NCBI RefSeq assembly: GCF_014168815.1
Contig: NZ_AP021972.1
Location: forward strand, 744,001-808,000
Direction: 5' to 3'
DNA length: 64,000 bases
Origin: Klebsiella sp. WP3-W18-ESBL-02
GTDB taxonomy: Bacteria > Pseudomonadota > Gammaproteobacteria > Enterobacterales > Enterobacteriaceae
The position numbers and the translations under genes are program-made. Positions 36,573 through 44,273 of the stretch are shown piece by piece (the stretch's first letter is position 1; each line of letters begins with the position of its first letter). The notes below the pieces were generated by a model. It worked only from the letters and a program-made list of their open reading frames with translations. It was not told where the DNA came from and made no database searches.

Positions 36573-38870
36573 ATGAACAACGGCGTTCCGGGTGTAAGCG
36601 GTTATCAAGGGCCGGCAGGGGGATGGGGGGCGGTGAAAGCGGTCGCCGCTTCGGTATTTTCACAAAAGGCCGTTGCGCGCGATATTATCGCCATGTTCCG
36701 CATGAACCAGGTGAAGGGCTTTGATTGCCCCGGCTGCGCCTGGCCTGACCCGGGCCATCGTTCGCCGATGGAGCTGTGCGAGAACGGCGTAAAAGCCGTT
36801 TCCTGGGAAACGACCAGCAAGAAAGCCTCGGTGGAATTTTTTCGCCAGCATACCGTCGCTGAACTGTGGCAATACAGTGACTATGAGCTGGAAAACAGCG
36901 GCCGGTTAACCCATCCGATGAAGTACGATCGTGAAAGCGATACCTGGCAGCCGGTTGACTGGCAGGTTGCCTTCGCGGAAATCGGCGCGCGCCTGCGCAG
37001 CTATGCCTCTGCGCAGCAGGTCGAGTTTTATACCTCCGGGCGTACCTCCAACGAAGCGGCGTTTCTGTACCAGCTTTTTGCCCGGGAATACGGCAGCAGC
37101 AACTTCCCTGACTGCTCCAACATGTGCCATGGGCCGACCAGCGTCGGGCTGACGCAGGCGATTGGCCTGGGCAAAGGCACCGTTGAGCTGGCGGATTTTG
37201 AACATTGCGAGCTGGTCATTTGTATTGGTCATAACCCGGGGACTAACCACCCGCGCATGCTGAGCACCTTACGGGAAGTTGCGCAGCGCGGCGCACGCAT
37301 CATCGCGATCAACCCGCTGGCAGAGCGTGGCCTGGAACGCTTTAGTTTCCCGCAAAGCCCGACCGACATGTTCAAAGGCCATTTCACGGCGCTCAGCCAT
37401 GACTATTATCAGGTCAAAATGGGTGGCGATGCTTCGCTGCTAAAAGGGGTGATGAAAGCGCTGATTGAAATGGATGAAGCCCGTATTTTGCTTGGCCAGG
37501 AACCGTGCCTCGACCGCGCGTTTCTGGTTGAGCATACCCACGGCTATCAGGCGCTGTATGATGATCTGCACCGCTGCCAGTGGGCGGATCTGGAGCAGGA
37601 TTCCGGCCTGACCCGCAGCCAGATGGAGGATCTTGCCTACCGCTATGATAAATCTAATGCCACCATCATTTGCTATGGCTTAGGGATCACGCAGCATAAG
37701 AACGGCACCGAAAACGTTCAGCAGCTGATCAATCTGCTGCTGCTGAAGGGAAATATTGGCAAACCCGGCGCGGGAATTTGCCCGCTGCGCGGCCACTCAA
37801 ACGTGCAGGGCGATCGTTCGGTAGGCATCAACGAAGCCGCCTCAGAGGATTTCCTTCAGCGTCTGGAAGCACGCTTTGGTATTCAGGTATCGCGTGAGAA
37901 CGGGCGCGCCAGCGTTGAGAGCATTCGCGCGATTGAACGCGGCGAGGCGAAGGCGCTGATCTGCTTGGGCGGTAACCTGGCGGTGGCGATGCCGCAGCCG
38001 CAGCGTACTTTTGAGGCGATGAAAAAGCTGGATCTCCAGGTTCATGTGGCGACCAAGCTGAACCGCTCGCATCTGCTGATGGCACAGCACAACTATCTGC
38101 TGCCGGCGCTGGGTCGCACCGAGCGCGATATACAGGCAGGCGGCATTCAGTCCGTCACCGTGGAGGACGCCATGTCGATGGTGCACGCCTCTTGCGGTGC
38201 GCTCAAACCGGCCTCGCGCTGGTTGAAGTCGGAACCGGCCATTGTCGCCGGGCTGGCGCGGGCCACGCTGCCGGACTCGCCGGTCAACTGGGAAGCGCTG
38301 GTGGGCAACTACGACCTGATTCGCGAAGCGATTGCCGACGTGATTCCGGCGTTCGCCGATTACAATGCCCGCATTGTCGCGCCGGGTGGTTTCCGTATGG
38401 ATACGCCGGCATCGCGCCGCGAATGGCATACGTCGACGGGCAAGGCCAATTTTGTGGTCAGCCAGCGGCGCGCCGTCGAGCGCGAGCAGCAGCCCGCCGA
38501 AGCCTTAGTGCTGGCAACGCTGCGCAGCCACGATCAGTACAACACCACCATTTATGGTATGAACGATCGCTATCGGGGTATTAGCGGCCGCCGCGATGTG
38601 GCGTTTTTAAGCCAGCAGGAAGCCGACGCGCGCGGGCTGGCGGAAGGCGACGTGATTAACATCCAGGCGCTGGATGAGAGCGGAACGCCGAGCGTCGATC
38701 GCGCGATGTACGGTCTGACCGTGGTGATTTACAGTATGGCCGCGGGATCGCTCGGCGCCTATCTGCCGGAAGCCAACGTATTGCTCTCGCTGGACGCGGT
38801 AGACAGCCAAAGCCTGACGCCAGCGTATAAAAGCGTACCGGTGGTGATTGCTAAAGCGTCGGCTCGCTAG
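36573..38870 (+). CDS. FdhF/YdeP-family molybdopterin oxidoreductase
   Basis: Molybdenum-cofactor enzyme of 765 residues, collinear with E. coli YdeP. The N-terminal region has the CPGCAWPDP cysteine pair. The catalytic region has YTSGRTSNEAAFLYQLFAR and DCSNMCHGPTSVGL, where a cysteine stands at the position of the Mo ligand. ICIGHNPGTNHPRM and LLLKGNIGKPGAGICPLRGH bind the pterin. The C-terminal domain (from about residue 640) has RSHDQYNTTIYGMNDRYRG. Substrate is unknown; E. coli YdeP is linked to acid resistance. There is no signal peptide. Its stop overlaps the last four bases of the convergent DUF202 gene. Confidence 0.92.
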   Translation: MNNGVPGVSGYQGPAGGWGAVKAVAASVFSQKAVARDIIAMFRMNQVKGFDCPGCAWPDPGHRSPMELCENGVKAVSWETTSKKASVEFFRQHTVAELWQYSDYELENSGRLTHPMKYDRESDTWQPVDWQVAFAEIGARLRSYASAQQVEFYTSGRTSNEAAFLYQLFAREYGSSNFPDCSNMCHGPTSVGLTQAIGLGKGTVELADFEHCELVICIGHNPGTNHPRMLSTLREVAQRGARIIAINPLAERGLERFSFPQSPTDMFKGHFTALSHDYYQVKMGGDASLLKGVMKALIEMDEARILLGQEPCLDRAFLVEHTHGYQALYDDLHRCQWADLEQDSGLTRSQMEDLAYRYDKSNATIICYGLGITQHKNGTENVQQLINLLLLKGNIGKPGAGICPLRGHSNVQGDRSVGINEAASEDFLQRLEARFGIQVSRENGRASVESIRAIERGEAKALICLGGNLAVAMPQPQRTFEAMKKLDLQVHVATKLNRSHLLMAQHNYLLPALGRTERDIQAGGIQSVTVEDAMSMVHASCGALKPASRWLKSEPAIVAGLARATLPDSPVNWEALVGNYDLIREAIADVIPAFADYNARIVAPGGFRMDTPASRREWHTSTGKANFVVSQRRAVEREQQPAEALVLATLRSHDQYNTTIYGMNDRYRGISGRRDVAFLSQQEADARGLAEGDVINIQALDESGTPSVDRAMYGLTVVIYSMAAGSLGAYLPEANVLLSLDAVDSQSLTPAYKSVPVVIAKASAR

Positions 38871-39157
38871 CGGTGCAACAGGAACCAGATACCGGCGAGT
38901 ACCACGCTCAGGGACAGCCATAAGTGTCGGCCTATCACTCGCGCGTTGACGCAGATTTCCGGTTGGGCCAGCTCCTTTTTGCGGGCGCTGACGGCGCCCA
39001 GAATCAGCCGTAGCCCTATCAGGACCAGCGCCAGTTGAAAGGCAAAAAACGCGCCGAGCTTGACCAGCATCATCACCATCGCCGCCAGTACCAACGAGCT
39101 GCGCCCCCAGGAAAGCTGGGTGCGCTCTTTTTGTAACCCCGGATCGCGCGAGATCAT
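38867..39157 (-). CDS. DUF202 membrane protein (YidG-like), last gene of the MurNAc operon
   Basis: Small inner-membrane protein of 96 residues. It starts with the DUF202 signature RDPGLQKERTQLSWGRSSL and has three hydrophobic helices, like E. coli YidG. Its start overlaps the stop of the YidH-like gene by four bases, so the two are coupled, as in E. coli yidH-yidG. The role of DUF202 proteins is unknown. The linkage here to MurNAc genes is unlike E. coli, where yidGH lie elsewhere. Confidence 0.85.
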   Translation of the reverse strand: MISRDPGLQKERTQLSWGRSSLVLAAMVMMLVKLGAFFAFQLALVLIGLRLILGAVSARKKELAQPEICVNARVIGRHLWLSLSVVLAGIWFLLHR

Positions 39158-39489
39158 AGCGCCAGGCCAATCACCAGCGCGCCCAGCAGCATCAGTACGC
39201 CAGTCAATAGCGATAGGCTGCGGCTATAGCAAAAAGCCTGTTCCAGCCGCATTGCTTTTTCGTTTTGATACCAGCGCAAAAACGCCCAGCCACCGGCGAA
39301 AATGGCGACCAGCGCGAGCAGAATAACCAGCCACTGGCCGTGACGCATGACCCCCAGATGATGCTCGCGCAGCAAGATATCGACGCCGATTGCGGTGGCG
39401 AGAAACGCCAGCGCGGTCCGTATCCATGCGAGGAACGTGCGCTCATTGGCGAGCGAAAATCGGTAGTCGGGATCTTTGCCCATTTTCAT
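39154..39489 (-). CDS. DUF202 membrane protein (YidH-like)
   Basis: Inner-membrane protein of 111 residues with three helices and the strong DUF202 signature DYRFSLANERTFLAWIRTAL followed later by RWYQNEKAMRLEQAF, closely resembling E. coli YidH. Its start overlaps the stop of the RpiR-type regulator by four bases, and its stop overlaps the next DUF202 gene by four bases, so the three are translationally coupled. Function is unknown. Confidence 0.88.
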   Translation of the reverse strand: MKMGKDPDYRFSLANERTFLAWIRTALAFLATAIGVDILLREHHLGVMRHGQWLVILLALVAIFAGGWAFLRWYQNEKAMRLEQAFCYSRSLSLLTGVLMLLGALVIGLAL

Positions 39490-40346
39490 GACGTGCCGCC
39501 TTTTTGCTGGCGTCGATCGATGGTGCGCAGCGCGGTGGACATGCTGTCCGGCGAGACCAGGCTGTTGATGCGGAAGAACAGAATATCGAAGGCGATCATC
39601 TGTAAGATTTGCGGTGTGACCATACCGAGCTTCTCGTGCGCCTCGCTATAGCAATAGGGGATCACATATTCAGCAAGCTGGCTAACTTTGTTTTTACCGT
39701 AGCGGGTAATCGCCATCGTGTGCGCCCCGCGCTCGCAGGCCAGGCTTAGCGCCTCAACCACTTCCGCCGTTTCGCCGCGCGCGGATACCGCCAGCAGGAC
39801 GTCGCCGGGCTGTAGCAGAGAAGCCTGCACAATCTGCGTATGGTAATCGTAGTTGAACTGGACGTTCAGACCGCAGCGGATCAGCTTGTGGTTGATATCC
39901 AGTGCGATCAGCGCCGAGGTGCCAATACCGACCAGCACGATCTTACGGCTGTCGATCAGTCTCCGGGCGCAGGTGTCGATAATGGGCGCGTCGAGAAGAT
40001 CCAGCGACCGTTCGATCTTACTGGCGAACAGTACTCTGGCCTTCTCAATCATCAGATCGGTGGGATCGTCCGCCTCAATACCCTCATAGATTTCCTGCCG
40101 GCCAGCGGTTTGCTGGGGGCGGCTGGCGGCGGCAAGCCGCAGCTTCAGCTCGGGGAAACCGCTACAGCCCAGCGCCTTGGCATAGCGAATAACCGACGAG
40201 TCGCTGATGCCCAATTCTTGCCCCATACGGGTAGCGCTGAGATCGGAAATATCAAAATTTCGTGCAATCAGGAATGTCGAGATACGACGATCGCCGCTGG
40301 TTTTGGCATTTGCCAGGGCCTGAATTTTGCTGATGATCGATTCCAT
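39486..40346 (-). CDS. RpiR-family regulator of the MurNAc operon (MurR-like)
   Basis: Transcription regulator of 286 residues: an N-terminal RpiR helix-turn-helix (ATRMGQELGISDSSVIRYAKAL GCSGFPELK) and a C-terminal SIS sugar-phosphate binding domain (VLVGIGTSALIALDINHKL, AVSARGETAEVVEALSLA). E. coli MurR senses MurNAc 6-phosphate; here the sequence is only distantly like MurR, but it sits in one operon with murQ and the PTS gene, so the same ligand is likely. It lies 58 bp after the EIIBC gene. A palindromic operator lies upstream of murQ. Confidence 0.85.
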   Translation of the reverse strand: MESIISKIQALANAKTSGDRRISTFLIARNFDISDLSATRMGQELGISDSSVIRYAKALGCSGFPELKLRLAAASRPQQTAGRQEIYEGIEADDPTDLMIEKARVLFASKIERSLDLLDAPIIDTCARRLIDSRKIVLVGIGTSALIALDINHKLIRCGLNVQFNYDYHTQIVQASLLQPGDVLLAVSARGETAEVVEALSLACERGAHTMAITRYGKNKVSQLAEYVIPYCYSEAHEKLGMVTPQILQMIAFDILFFRINSLVSPDSMSTALRTIDRRQQKGGTS

Positions 40347-40404
40347 TACGTACCTTATCTCTCGTCGTGGGAAAGGGCGCGGTGCGCCCAGTGCCTGATT
40401 ATGA

Positions 40405-41760
40405 CTATTCTTGCGGATCGGTAAAGCCCAGGATCATGGCGGCGATGAAACCTACAATCCATGCGCTGAGTACCGCCAGCAGGAAAGGCAGAATTTGTCC
40501 GGCGCCAACCAGCGGCAGCAGCGACAGCCCGGCGGTGCCGAAGGGAATGATAATGCCCACTTTGCAGGCCGCCATCACTGCGCCGCCCGCCGCGCCGCCG
40601 ATGCAGCCGGCGATAAACGGTTTACCCAGCGGCAGAGAGACGCCGAACAGCAGCGGCTCGCCGACGCCGATGATGCCGACCGGTAACGCGCCGGAGATGG
40701 TTTTTTTCAGGCGCGGATTTTTCGTTTTCAAATAAACGTAGGCCGCTGCGCCAACCTGACCCATGCCGCCCATCGCCAGAATCGGGAACAGATAGTTGAG
40801 CCCGAACGTGTCGAGGATCTGCGCATGAATCGGAATCAGCCCCTGGTGTAAGCCGGTCAACAGCAGGAACAGGAAGCCGCCGCCGAGCAGCGCGCCAACG
40901 GCGACCGAGCCCGCGGAGTTATTCAGCAAAGACAGCGCCACCAGATCGCCCAGCCACTGGTTTACCGCGTGCGCCAGCGGCTGGAGAATCAACAGCGCGG
41001 CGAGCGATGACACAAGGATCGTGACCATCGGCGTTAAAATCAGATCGAGACTCTCTTTGCAGTAACGACGGAACCACAGCTCAAATTTTGCCGCAAAGAC
41101 GCAGACCAGCAGCACGGCGAAAATCCCGCCGCCGCCCGGCGTCAACGCACTGCCGAAGAGTTTAATATTGGCCAGATCCGGCGCGGCAAGCACTGCCGCC
41201 ATCACCGCGCCGATAGCGGGGGAGGCCTGCAATTCTTTCGCCGTATTCATGCCGATCATCACCGCCAGTACGGTAAAGACCGCTTTACCCATCACCGTCA
41301 GTAGCGCAAACAGATCCTGATGGCTGGCGACAAACTCGGGGCCAATCAAGCGGCAGACGTTGACCAGCCCAAGGATCAGCCCGCAGCCGATCAGCGCGGG
41401 GATCGTGGGGACAAAAATGGCGGCCAGGATATTCAGGCTGCGGCGAATGGAGAAGGGTTTACGCACATTGTCGTCTACCGCTGGCGTGACGCCGGCGTGA
41501 TTCAGGCGTTTGGTCAGGATGCCGGTCACTTTCGAGGCGGTACCCGCACCGACAATAATCTGGAATTGCTCCCCGGCGTCTACCACGCCCTTCACGCCGT
41601 CGGTTTTACGCAGCGCTTCGGCGTTAAACCGGCCGCGATCGCGCAGCACCACGCGCACGCGGGTCATACAGTGGGTCAGCGTGACGACGTTGTCGAAGCC
41701 GCCAATATGTTCCTCAATGGCGTTAGCGATATGCTCCAGATGTTCTATTTTATTGGCCAT
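40405..41760 (-). CDS. murP: PTS EIIBC permease for N-acetylmuramic acid (MurP-like)
   Basis: Phosphotransferase transporter of 451 residues. The EIIB domain (1-85) has the phosphorylated Cys31 in THCMTRVRV. The EIIC domain follows with about ten membrane helices and the substrate-binding GIIGVGEPLLFGV near residue 370. No EIIA domain is present, so it must use the general EIIA-Glc (Crr), as MurP does in E. coli. Its start overlaps the murQ stop by 11 bases. MurNAc is inferred from the murQ link. Confidence 0.88.
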   Translation of the reverse strand: MANKIEHLEHIANAIEEHIGGFDNVVTLTHCMTRVRVVLRDRGRFNAEALRKTDGVKGVVDAGEQFQIIVGAGTASKVTGILTKRLNHAGVTPAVDDNVRKPFSIRRSLNILAAIFVPTIPALIGCGLILGLVNVCRLIGPEFVASHQDLFALLTVMGKAVFTVLAVMIGMNTAKELQASPAIGAVMAAVLAAPDLANIKLFGSALTPGGGGIFAVLLVCVFAAKFELWFRRYCKESLDLILTPMVTILVSSLAALLILQPLAHAVNQWLGDLVALSLLNNSAGSVAVGALLGGGFLFLLLTGLHQGLIPIHAQILDTFGLNYLFPILAMGGMGQVGAAAYVYLKTKNPRLKKTISGALPVGIIGVGEPLLFGVSLPLGKPFIAGCIGGAAGGAVMAACKVGIIIPFGTAGLSLLPLVGAGQILPFLLAVLSAWIVGFIAAMILGFTDPQE

Positions 41761-42664
41761 GAGCGGCTCCTGATAATAGCTGATCTTTTAGGGCGACAAA
41801 GGGTTGAGCGGCTAACGCCAGCGCTGCCTGCGGGGAGAGATTCAGCAGGTTGCTCAGCACCGCCGCACGTACGTTGTAGTTCACCGGGCGTAGTAGCGAT
41901 TGCGCCTCGGCATTATCGACATCGCAAATCTGCGCCACCATATGTTCAGCCCGGCGTAGCAGCTTTTCGTTGGAGGCTTTAACGTCAATCATCAGGTTGC
42001 CGTGAACGCGTCCCAGTTGAATCATGGTGGCGGTGCTGATCATTCCGAGCAGCATTTTTTGCGCGGAACCGCTTTTCATCCGTGTTGAACCGGCCAGCGC
42101 TTCGGCTCCGACGTCCGGGGCTACCGCGACATCTGCCTGCTGCGAGATGAGACCTGGGCCACGGGTAGTGAGGGCAATGGTTTTTGCGCCAATCTGGCGC
42201 GCGTAGTCGAGCGCCGACATCACGAACGGCGTGCGCCCGCTGGCGGCAATACCGAGAACAACATCCTGCGCGTTCAGCCCGCGAGCGCGTAGTTCGGCTA
42301 CCGATGCTTCGGTGTCATCTTCGACGTTTTCCACGGCGCGCAGCATGGCGTCCAGCCCACCGGCAATGACCGACTGTACCCGATCCGGGTCGGTGCCAAA
42401 GGTTGGCGGGCATTCGGCGGAGTCCAGTACGCCCAGGCGACCGCTGGTACCGGCGCCGACGTAAAACAGCCGGCCACCGCTTTTCATCTGCGCGACAATC
42501 AGCCGTACAGCCTGTTCAACCTGCGGGAGCACGCGGCTAATGGCCTGCGGTACGCGAGCGTCGTGTTCGTTCAGCAGCGACAGCATTTCGGCCAGCGGCA
42601 GGTCAGCCAGGTGGCAGGTATCGACGTTCTGTTCTTGCGAGATGGTAAAAGCGAGCGGATTCAT
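41750..42664 (-). CDS. murQ: N-acetylmuramic acid 6-phosphate etherase
   Basis: Cytoplasmic SIS-fold lyase of 304 residues that removes the D-lactyl ether from MurNAc 6-phosphate to give GlcNAc 6-phosphate, a step of cell-wall recycling. The hallmark sequences are present: FYVGAGTSGRLGVLDSAECPP split over the active site, GIAASGRTPFV, and STRMKSGSAQKM with the following LGRVHGNLM. I chose the ATG at 42664 (MNPLAFTISQ), the usual family start, rather than the upstream frame. It is the first gene of murQ-murP-rpiR-DUF202-DUF202. Confidence 0.95.
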   Translation of the reverse strand: MNPLAFTISQEQNVDTCHLADLPLAEMLSLLNEHDARVPQAISRVLPQVEQAVRLIVAQMKSGGRLFYVGAGTSGRLGVLDSAECPPTFGTDPDRVQSVIAGGLDAMLRAVENVEDDTEASVAELRARGLNAQDVVLGIAASGRTPFVMSALDYARQIGAKTIALTTRGPGLISQQADVAVAPDVGAEALAGSTRMKSGSAQKMLLGMISTATMIQLGRVHGNLMIDVKASNEKLLRRAEHMVAQICDVDNAEAQSLLRPVNYNVRAAVLSNLLNLSPQAALALAAQPFVALKDQLLSGAAHGQ

Positions 42665-42683
42665 GCGTAGCCTCTGTTGTTTT

Positions 42684-42722
42684 TCGACATTTAAATTGTA
42701 TATAAATGTCGATTGTCGACAA
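42684..42722 (-). promoter_or_regulatory. Compound palindromic operator upstream of murQ
   Basis: TCGACATTTA (42684-42693) and TAAATGTCGA (42703-42712) form an exact 10-bp inverted repeat, and TTGTCGACAA (42713-42722) directly adjacent is itself a perfect palindrome. All share the TGTCGA core. The cluster begins 20 bp upstream of the murQ start, where the RpiR-type regulator of this operon would be expected to bind. Confidence 0.6.
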
Positions 42723-42814
42723 ATGGCGATGTGCAAAAGTGTGATGGCTGACGAAGAATGTTGTTCATTTGATAATGAGATTTATTATCAAAATGGCTTT
42801 ACAGGCAAAATTAT

Positions 42815-42837
42815 AAGATGTATTTTAAATGCATCTT
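42815..42837 (+). promoter_or_regulatory. NsrR binding site upstream of the DUF1971 gene
   Basis: AAGATGTATTT and AAATGCATCTT are arms of an 11-1-11 inverted repeat that fits the NsrR consensus (AAGATGYATTT twice, inverted) with one arm mismatch. It ends 18 bp before the ATG, so it overlaps the likely transcription start and would repress. NsrR is the nitric oxide-sensing repressor. Confidence 0.8.
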
Positions 42838-42855
42838 ATAGAGCTGGAGGTGAAT

Positions 42856-43197
42856 ATGAGCCATCGCAGAATCCCGAAAAACTGGACCATCAAACGTTCA
42901 ACCCCGTTTTTTACCAAAGATAATGTTCCTGCGGCGCTGCTGAGCCACCACAATACTGCCGCCGGCATTTTTGGTCAGCTGTGCGTGATGGAAGGGACCG
43001 TGACCTACTATGGTTTCGCCGACGAGCAGGCAACCGAGCCGGAAGTGAAAGTGGTCATCAACGCCGGCAGCTTCGCAACCAGTCCTCCGCAGTACTGGCA
43101 CCGTATCGAGATGACCGACGATGCGCAGTTTAATATCAACTTCTGGGCCGAGCCGACATTCTCCGGCGAAGACGTATACAGCGCGAAAAAATCATAG
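42856..43197 (+). CDS. DUF1971 cupin-like protein (YeaR-type)
   Basis: Small cytoplasmic protein of 113 residues related to E. coli YeaR and the C-terminal part of some tellurite resistance proteins. The DUF1971 pattern shows RSTPFFTKDNVP, then YYGFADEQATEPE and FATSPPQYWHRIEMTDDAQFNINFW. E. coli yeaR responds to nitrate and nitric oxide. The ATG at 42856 has a clean GGAGG five bases upstream. With a near-perfect NsrR box just before it, expression should rise when nitric oxide is present. It is divergent from murQ. Confidence 0.88.
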   Translation: MSHRRIPKNWTIKRSTPFFTKDNVPAALLSHHNTAAGIFGQLCVMEGTVTYYGFADEQATEPEVKVVINAGSFATSPPQYWHRIEMTDDAQFNINFWAEPTFSGEDVYSAKKS

Positions 43198-43203
43198 CCC
43201 GAC

Positions 43204-43227
43204 GCTCCCCCTGTAAAGAGGGGGAGC
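43204..43227 (+). other. Stem-loop between the DUF1971 and kinase genes
   Basis: GCTCCCCCT pairs with AGGGGGAGC around a six-base loop. It lies in the 48-bp gap between two genes of the same direction and has no U tract, so it may limit read-through or stabilise the upstream message. Confidence 0.5.
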
Positions 43228-43245
43228 CTGCCTAAGGATAGTGCA

Positions 43246-43875
43246 ATGCAGATTGTTGCCATTGAGGCGAATATCGCCGCAGGAAAAACCACGCTGCTCG
43301 AACCGCTGGCCCAGGCGCTGTCGAAACAGACGGGTAGCGTCTGGACGGTTGTTCGGGAGCCTGTCGATGAAGACCCGGTATTTCTGGAACTGCTTCAGCT
43401 TTTTGTGGAAAGCCCCAATGATGCGGATGCCCGGGTGGCTTTTCAGCTATATATCACTCGCAGCCGCCAGGCGCTGTTGAGCAATATTGCGGAGGGAAAT
43501 TATGTGATTGAGCGTTCGCTATTTAGCGATATTGTGTTCTGCCACGCGAATTTTCTGACCACCGAGCAACCGTCGGCCCGCTATATGTCCTACTTTTATC
43601 AAATTAAGCATTATCTTAAGTGTTACCCGCCGATCGATCTGGTGGTGTACATCGACCGTGATGCAAGGGCCTGCTTTGATGCCTGCCGGGCAAGAGGTCG
43701 ACCCGGAGAAAGCCAGTATTCGCTGGACTACTTTGCCGATCTTAAGGCGTTTCATGATGCCTGTCTGCCGCAAATCACCCGCCAGTACGGTTCGAAACTG
43801 CTGACGCATCGGGTAGGCGCAGGATTTGCCAACCCGGAATCGCTGGCCGGCGAGGTGCTGCAACAACTGCGCTAA
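43246..43875 (+). CDS. Deoxynucleoside kinase family protein
   Basis: Cytoplasmic kinase of 209 residues of the dNK/dGK-dCK family. The P-loop is EANIAAGKTTLLE at residues 7-19. The catalytic and Arg-Ser motif ERSLFSD lies near residue 90, and a lid with several arginines (DRDARACFDACRARGRPGE) near residue 145. It should phosphorylate a deoxynucleoside with ATP for salvage. Enterobacteria normally use thymidine kinase alone, so this is an accessory enzyme. It follows the NsrR-controlled DUF1971 gene by 48 bp and may share its transcript. Confidence 0.85.
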   Translation: MQIVAIEANIAAGKTTLLEPLAQALSKQTGSVWTVVREPVDEDPVFLELLQLFVESPNDADARVAFQLYITRSRQALLSNIAEGNYVIERSLFSDIVFCHANFLTTEQPSARYMSYFYQIKHYLKCYPPIDLVVYIDRDARACFDACRARGRPGESQYSLDYFADLKAFHDACLPQITRQYGSKLLTHRVGAGFANPESLAGEVLQQLR

Positions 43876-44273
43876 TCGTTTCTTCAGGCGTGGCGTTTAT
43901 CATGGGACGCTATGCCTGGTCATTTCTGTTATTAGATTGTAACCCCCCTCTTTGTTATTCCCGCATCGCCACGCCAGCCTGCACGCGTTTATCCAGGTCG
44001 CAAAACGACGTCTATACTCTTTATCAGGTAGTTAGCTGTCGTAATAGATACGCTTTCAGGGGTAAATTCTGCAGCGCGAATCCCTTGCGAATCAATTATG
44101 GTATTTTTGTTTAAATGGCGTTAATTGATCTGGATCAATTTATATGTTTGTAAAAATTAAGTTAAATTGCGCATCAGGATATAAATTTTACATAAAATTA
44201 CAATTTGCGCGTGGCGTATATCAATACGTATAACTTCTTATTCTTAGAAAAATCCTAAAAACAAATTCTCTAG
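43876..44273. other. AT-rich intergenic stretch up to IS5
   Basis: No gene is supported. The right half is strongly AT-rich. It contains a perfect FNR box at 44125-44138 and a -10-like TTAAAT at 44162. Before IS5 inserted, this stretch was continuous with 45469-45691 and formed a leader of about 620 bp upstream of the LuxR-type regulator. Confidence 0.6.
44125..44167 (+). promoter_or_regulatory. Perfect FNR box with a class II-type promoter
   Basis: TTGATCTGGATCAA (44125-44138) equals the FNR consensus TTGAT-N4-ATCAA at all ten conserved bases. A TTAAAT hexamer at 44162-44167 lies 33 bp from the box centre, close to the spacing of class II FNR promoters (box at -41.5). The promoter would read rightward toward the IS5 and the fimbrial regulator. 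Activity is inferred. Confidence 0.6.
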
